From: Prosapia bicincta
Taxonomy: Eukaryota; Arthropoda; Insecta; Hemiptera; Cercopidae
Direction: 5' to 3'
Assembly (NCBI GenBank): GCA_036971475.1
Contig: JBAIZL010000005.1
Span: 236,469,369 to 236,533,368 of the forward strand
Length of the DNA: 64,000 nt
Position numbers and translations under genes: made by a program. Shown here in pieces: positions 63,401-64,000 of this stretch. The notes beneath the pieces are model-generated. The model was given only the letters and a program-made list of their open reading frames with translations, was not told the DNA's origin and made no database searches. Each line of letters starts with the position of its first letter. The stretch's first letter is position 1.

Positions 63401-63560
63401 TGATATAAACACCTACGTTGGAGTGATTTTTACATACAGCATAGATATTAAACACCTTCGTTGGAATGATTCTCTCATACGGCACAGATATAAACTCCAC
63501 CGTTAGAATGGTTCTCTCATACGTCAGAGATATAAACAAAACTGGTAGACTGATTCCCTA
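57485..63560. repeat. 42-bp minisatellite array with subfamilies
   Basis: About 144 units built on ATAAACACCTCCGTTAGAGT, GATTCTGTCATACGGCACAG and AT. Subfamilies are ordered along the array. At 57.8-59.6 kb, C-run units (GAAC8-13TTTAG) recur. The 59.7-60.7 kb part is dominated by GTTAGACTGA units. The 60.9-61.6 kb part alternates CCTACG and CCTGACG units. The 61.6-63.4 kb part has GGCAATGATAT and GGCTCAGAAATGAAT units. The stretch 61561-62300 recurs 968 bp later. Frames of up to 287 codons are repeat artefacts. Confidence 0.96.
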
Positions 63561-64000
63561 ATCATAAATGATAATCTTTGCAGGTTTTACTCTAACATAA
63601 CGGGGGGGGGGTTATATTACTTATTACAAGACCTTACCACGATTTCTTACCAAATGTGGTAGTTTCGTGGTTGTTTTCAGATTTAATTCATTTTCATCAA
63701 CCTTATCGTTTGATTTGTAGTTTAAATCATTCTGATGTTTGATCTATCTTCAATTTACAAAATATACATTTCATATTCAAGTTATACGTACTACATGGGA
63801 AGTAAAAAGCTATGATTTACCGTCTCTACTGCTTACTGACTCCTTGTCCTGCGGTATGGCTTCTTCTCTTGCTGTCCCATGTTTTACAGTAGAGCTATGA
63901 AGTTTTCAAGGTATGATTTGAATTTAATTACGAATTAATTTATCTAGTACACTTTTATAGTAATATTTTGTTCTACATTCTCTCATGTCTTCTAATTTTT
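63561..64000. other. Unique flank at window end
   Basis: A G10 run at 63602-63611, then single-copy-looking AT-rich DNA. Nothing recognised. Confidence 0.45.

Noticed and set aside
40010..63560. Many long open reading frames on both strands (up to 560 codons) in the minisatellite arrays
   Set aside because: They arise because the repeat periods are multiples of three and the monomer lacks stops. Overlapping frames are open at once, the variants in the best case are non-synonymous, and no protein family signature is present.

Overview
The window looks like a stretch of AT-rich, repeat-dominated animal nuclear DNA, most likely from an arthropod and probably an insect. The evidence is a Ty3/gypsy-type (errantivirus-like) envelope gene with a 3' LTR, a Penelope-like element, hAT and pogo/Tigger-type DNA transposon remnants, decayed non-LTR retrotransposon tails, a eukaryotic 18S rRNA pseudogene fragment, and very many microsatellites and minisatellites. 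The species cannot be named from this sequence. Nothing suggests bacterial organisation: there are no operons, tRNA genes or CRISPR array.

Region by region. 1-3036: the 3' end of an LTR retrovirus-like element, with an uninterrupted env reading frame open from the window edge to 1860, then a polypurine tract and a 3' LTR. 4345-5075: compound CT/CA microsatellite. 6020-7828: a 49-bp satellite organised successively as dimers (98 bp), trimers (147 bp) and monomers. 7.8-15.1 kb: AT-rich DNA with copies of an unnamed dispersed repeat, a foldback element (9048-9305), a Penelope-like relic with inverted terminal pLTR copies (13540-14800) and a further inverted repeat. 15-30 kb: mostly unannotatable DNA with an 18S rRNA fragment (19673-19852) and a pure (AC)904 tract (22505-24312). 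30.0-34.9 kb: a transposon cluster made of a pogo/Tigger-like MITE, a G-run element, a non-LTR RT relic and two foldback elements with hammerhead-like motifs. 36973-37480: a GC-rich, coding-looking 3' exon of unknown function, the only plausible host gene piece. 38.7-39.5 kb: RT tail and pLTR relics. 40-63.6 kb: a minisatellite district with arrays of 30, 90, 32, 72, 60 and 42 bp. A hAT deletion derivative with a perfect 8-bp target duplication sits at the edge of the 42-bp array.

The most interesting observation is a set of palindromic foldback elements. In each, both arms carry a hammerhead-ribozyme-like arrangement: CTGAWGA core, one extra U, stem II, GAA, short self-complementary stem III, NUH, then a closing stem I. 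Two loci (9.1 and 32.6 kb) are homologous. The third (34.3 kb) has different sequence but the same layout. They may be non-autonomous relatives of Penelope-like elements, whose terminal repeats are known to carry hammerhead ribozymes; an intact inverted-pLTR Penelope relic lies in the same window.

Most long open frames in the window are by-products of tandem repeats whose period is a multiple of three. They are annotated as repeats, not genes.
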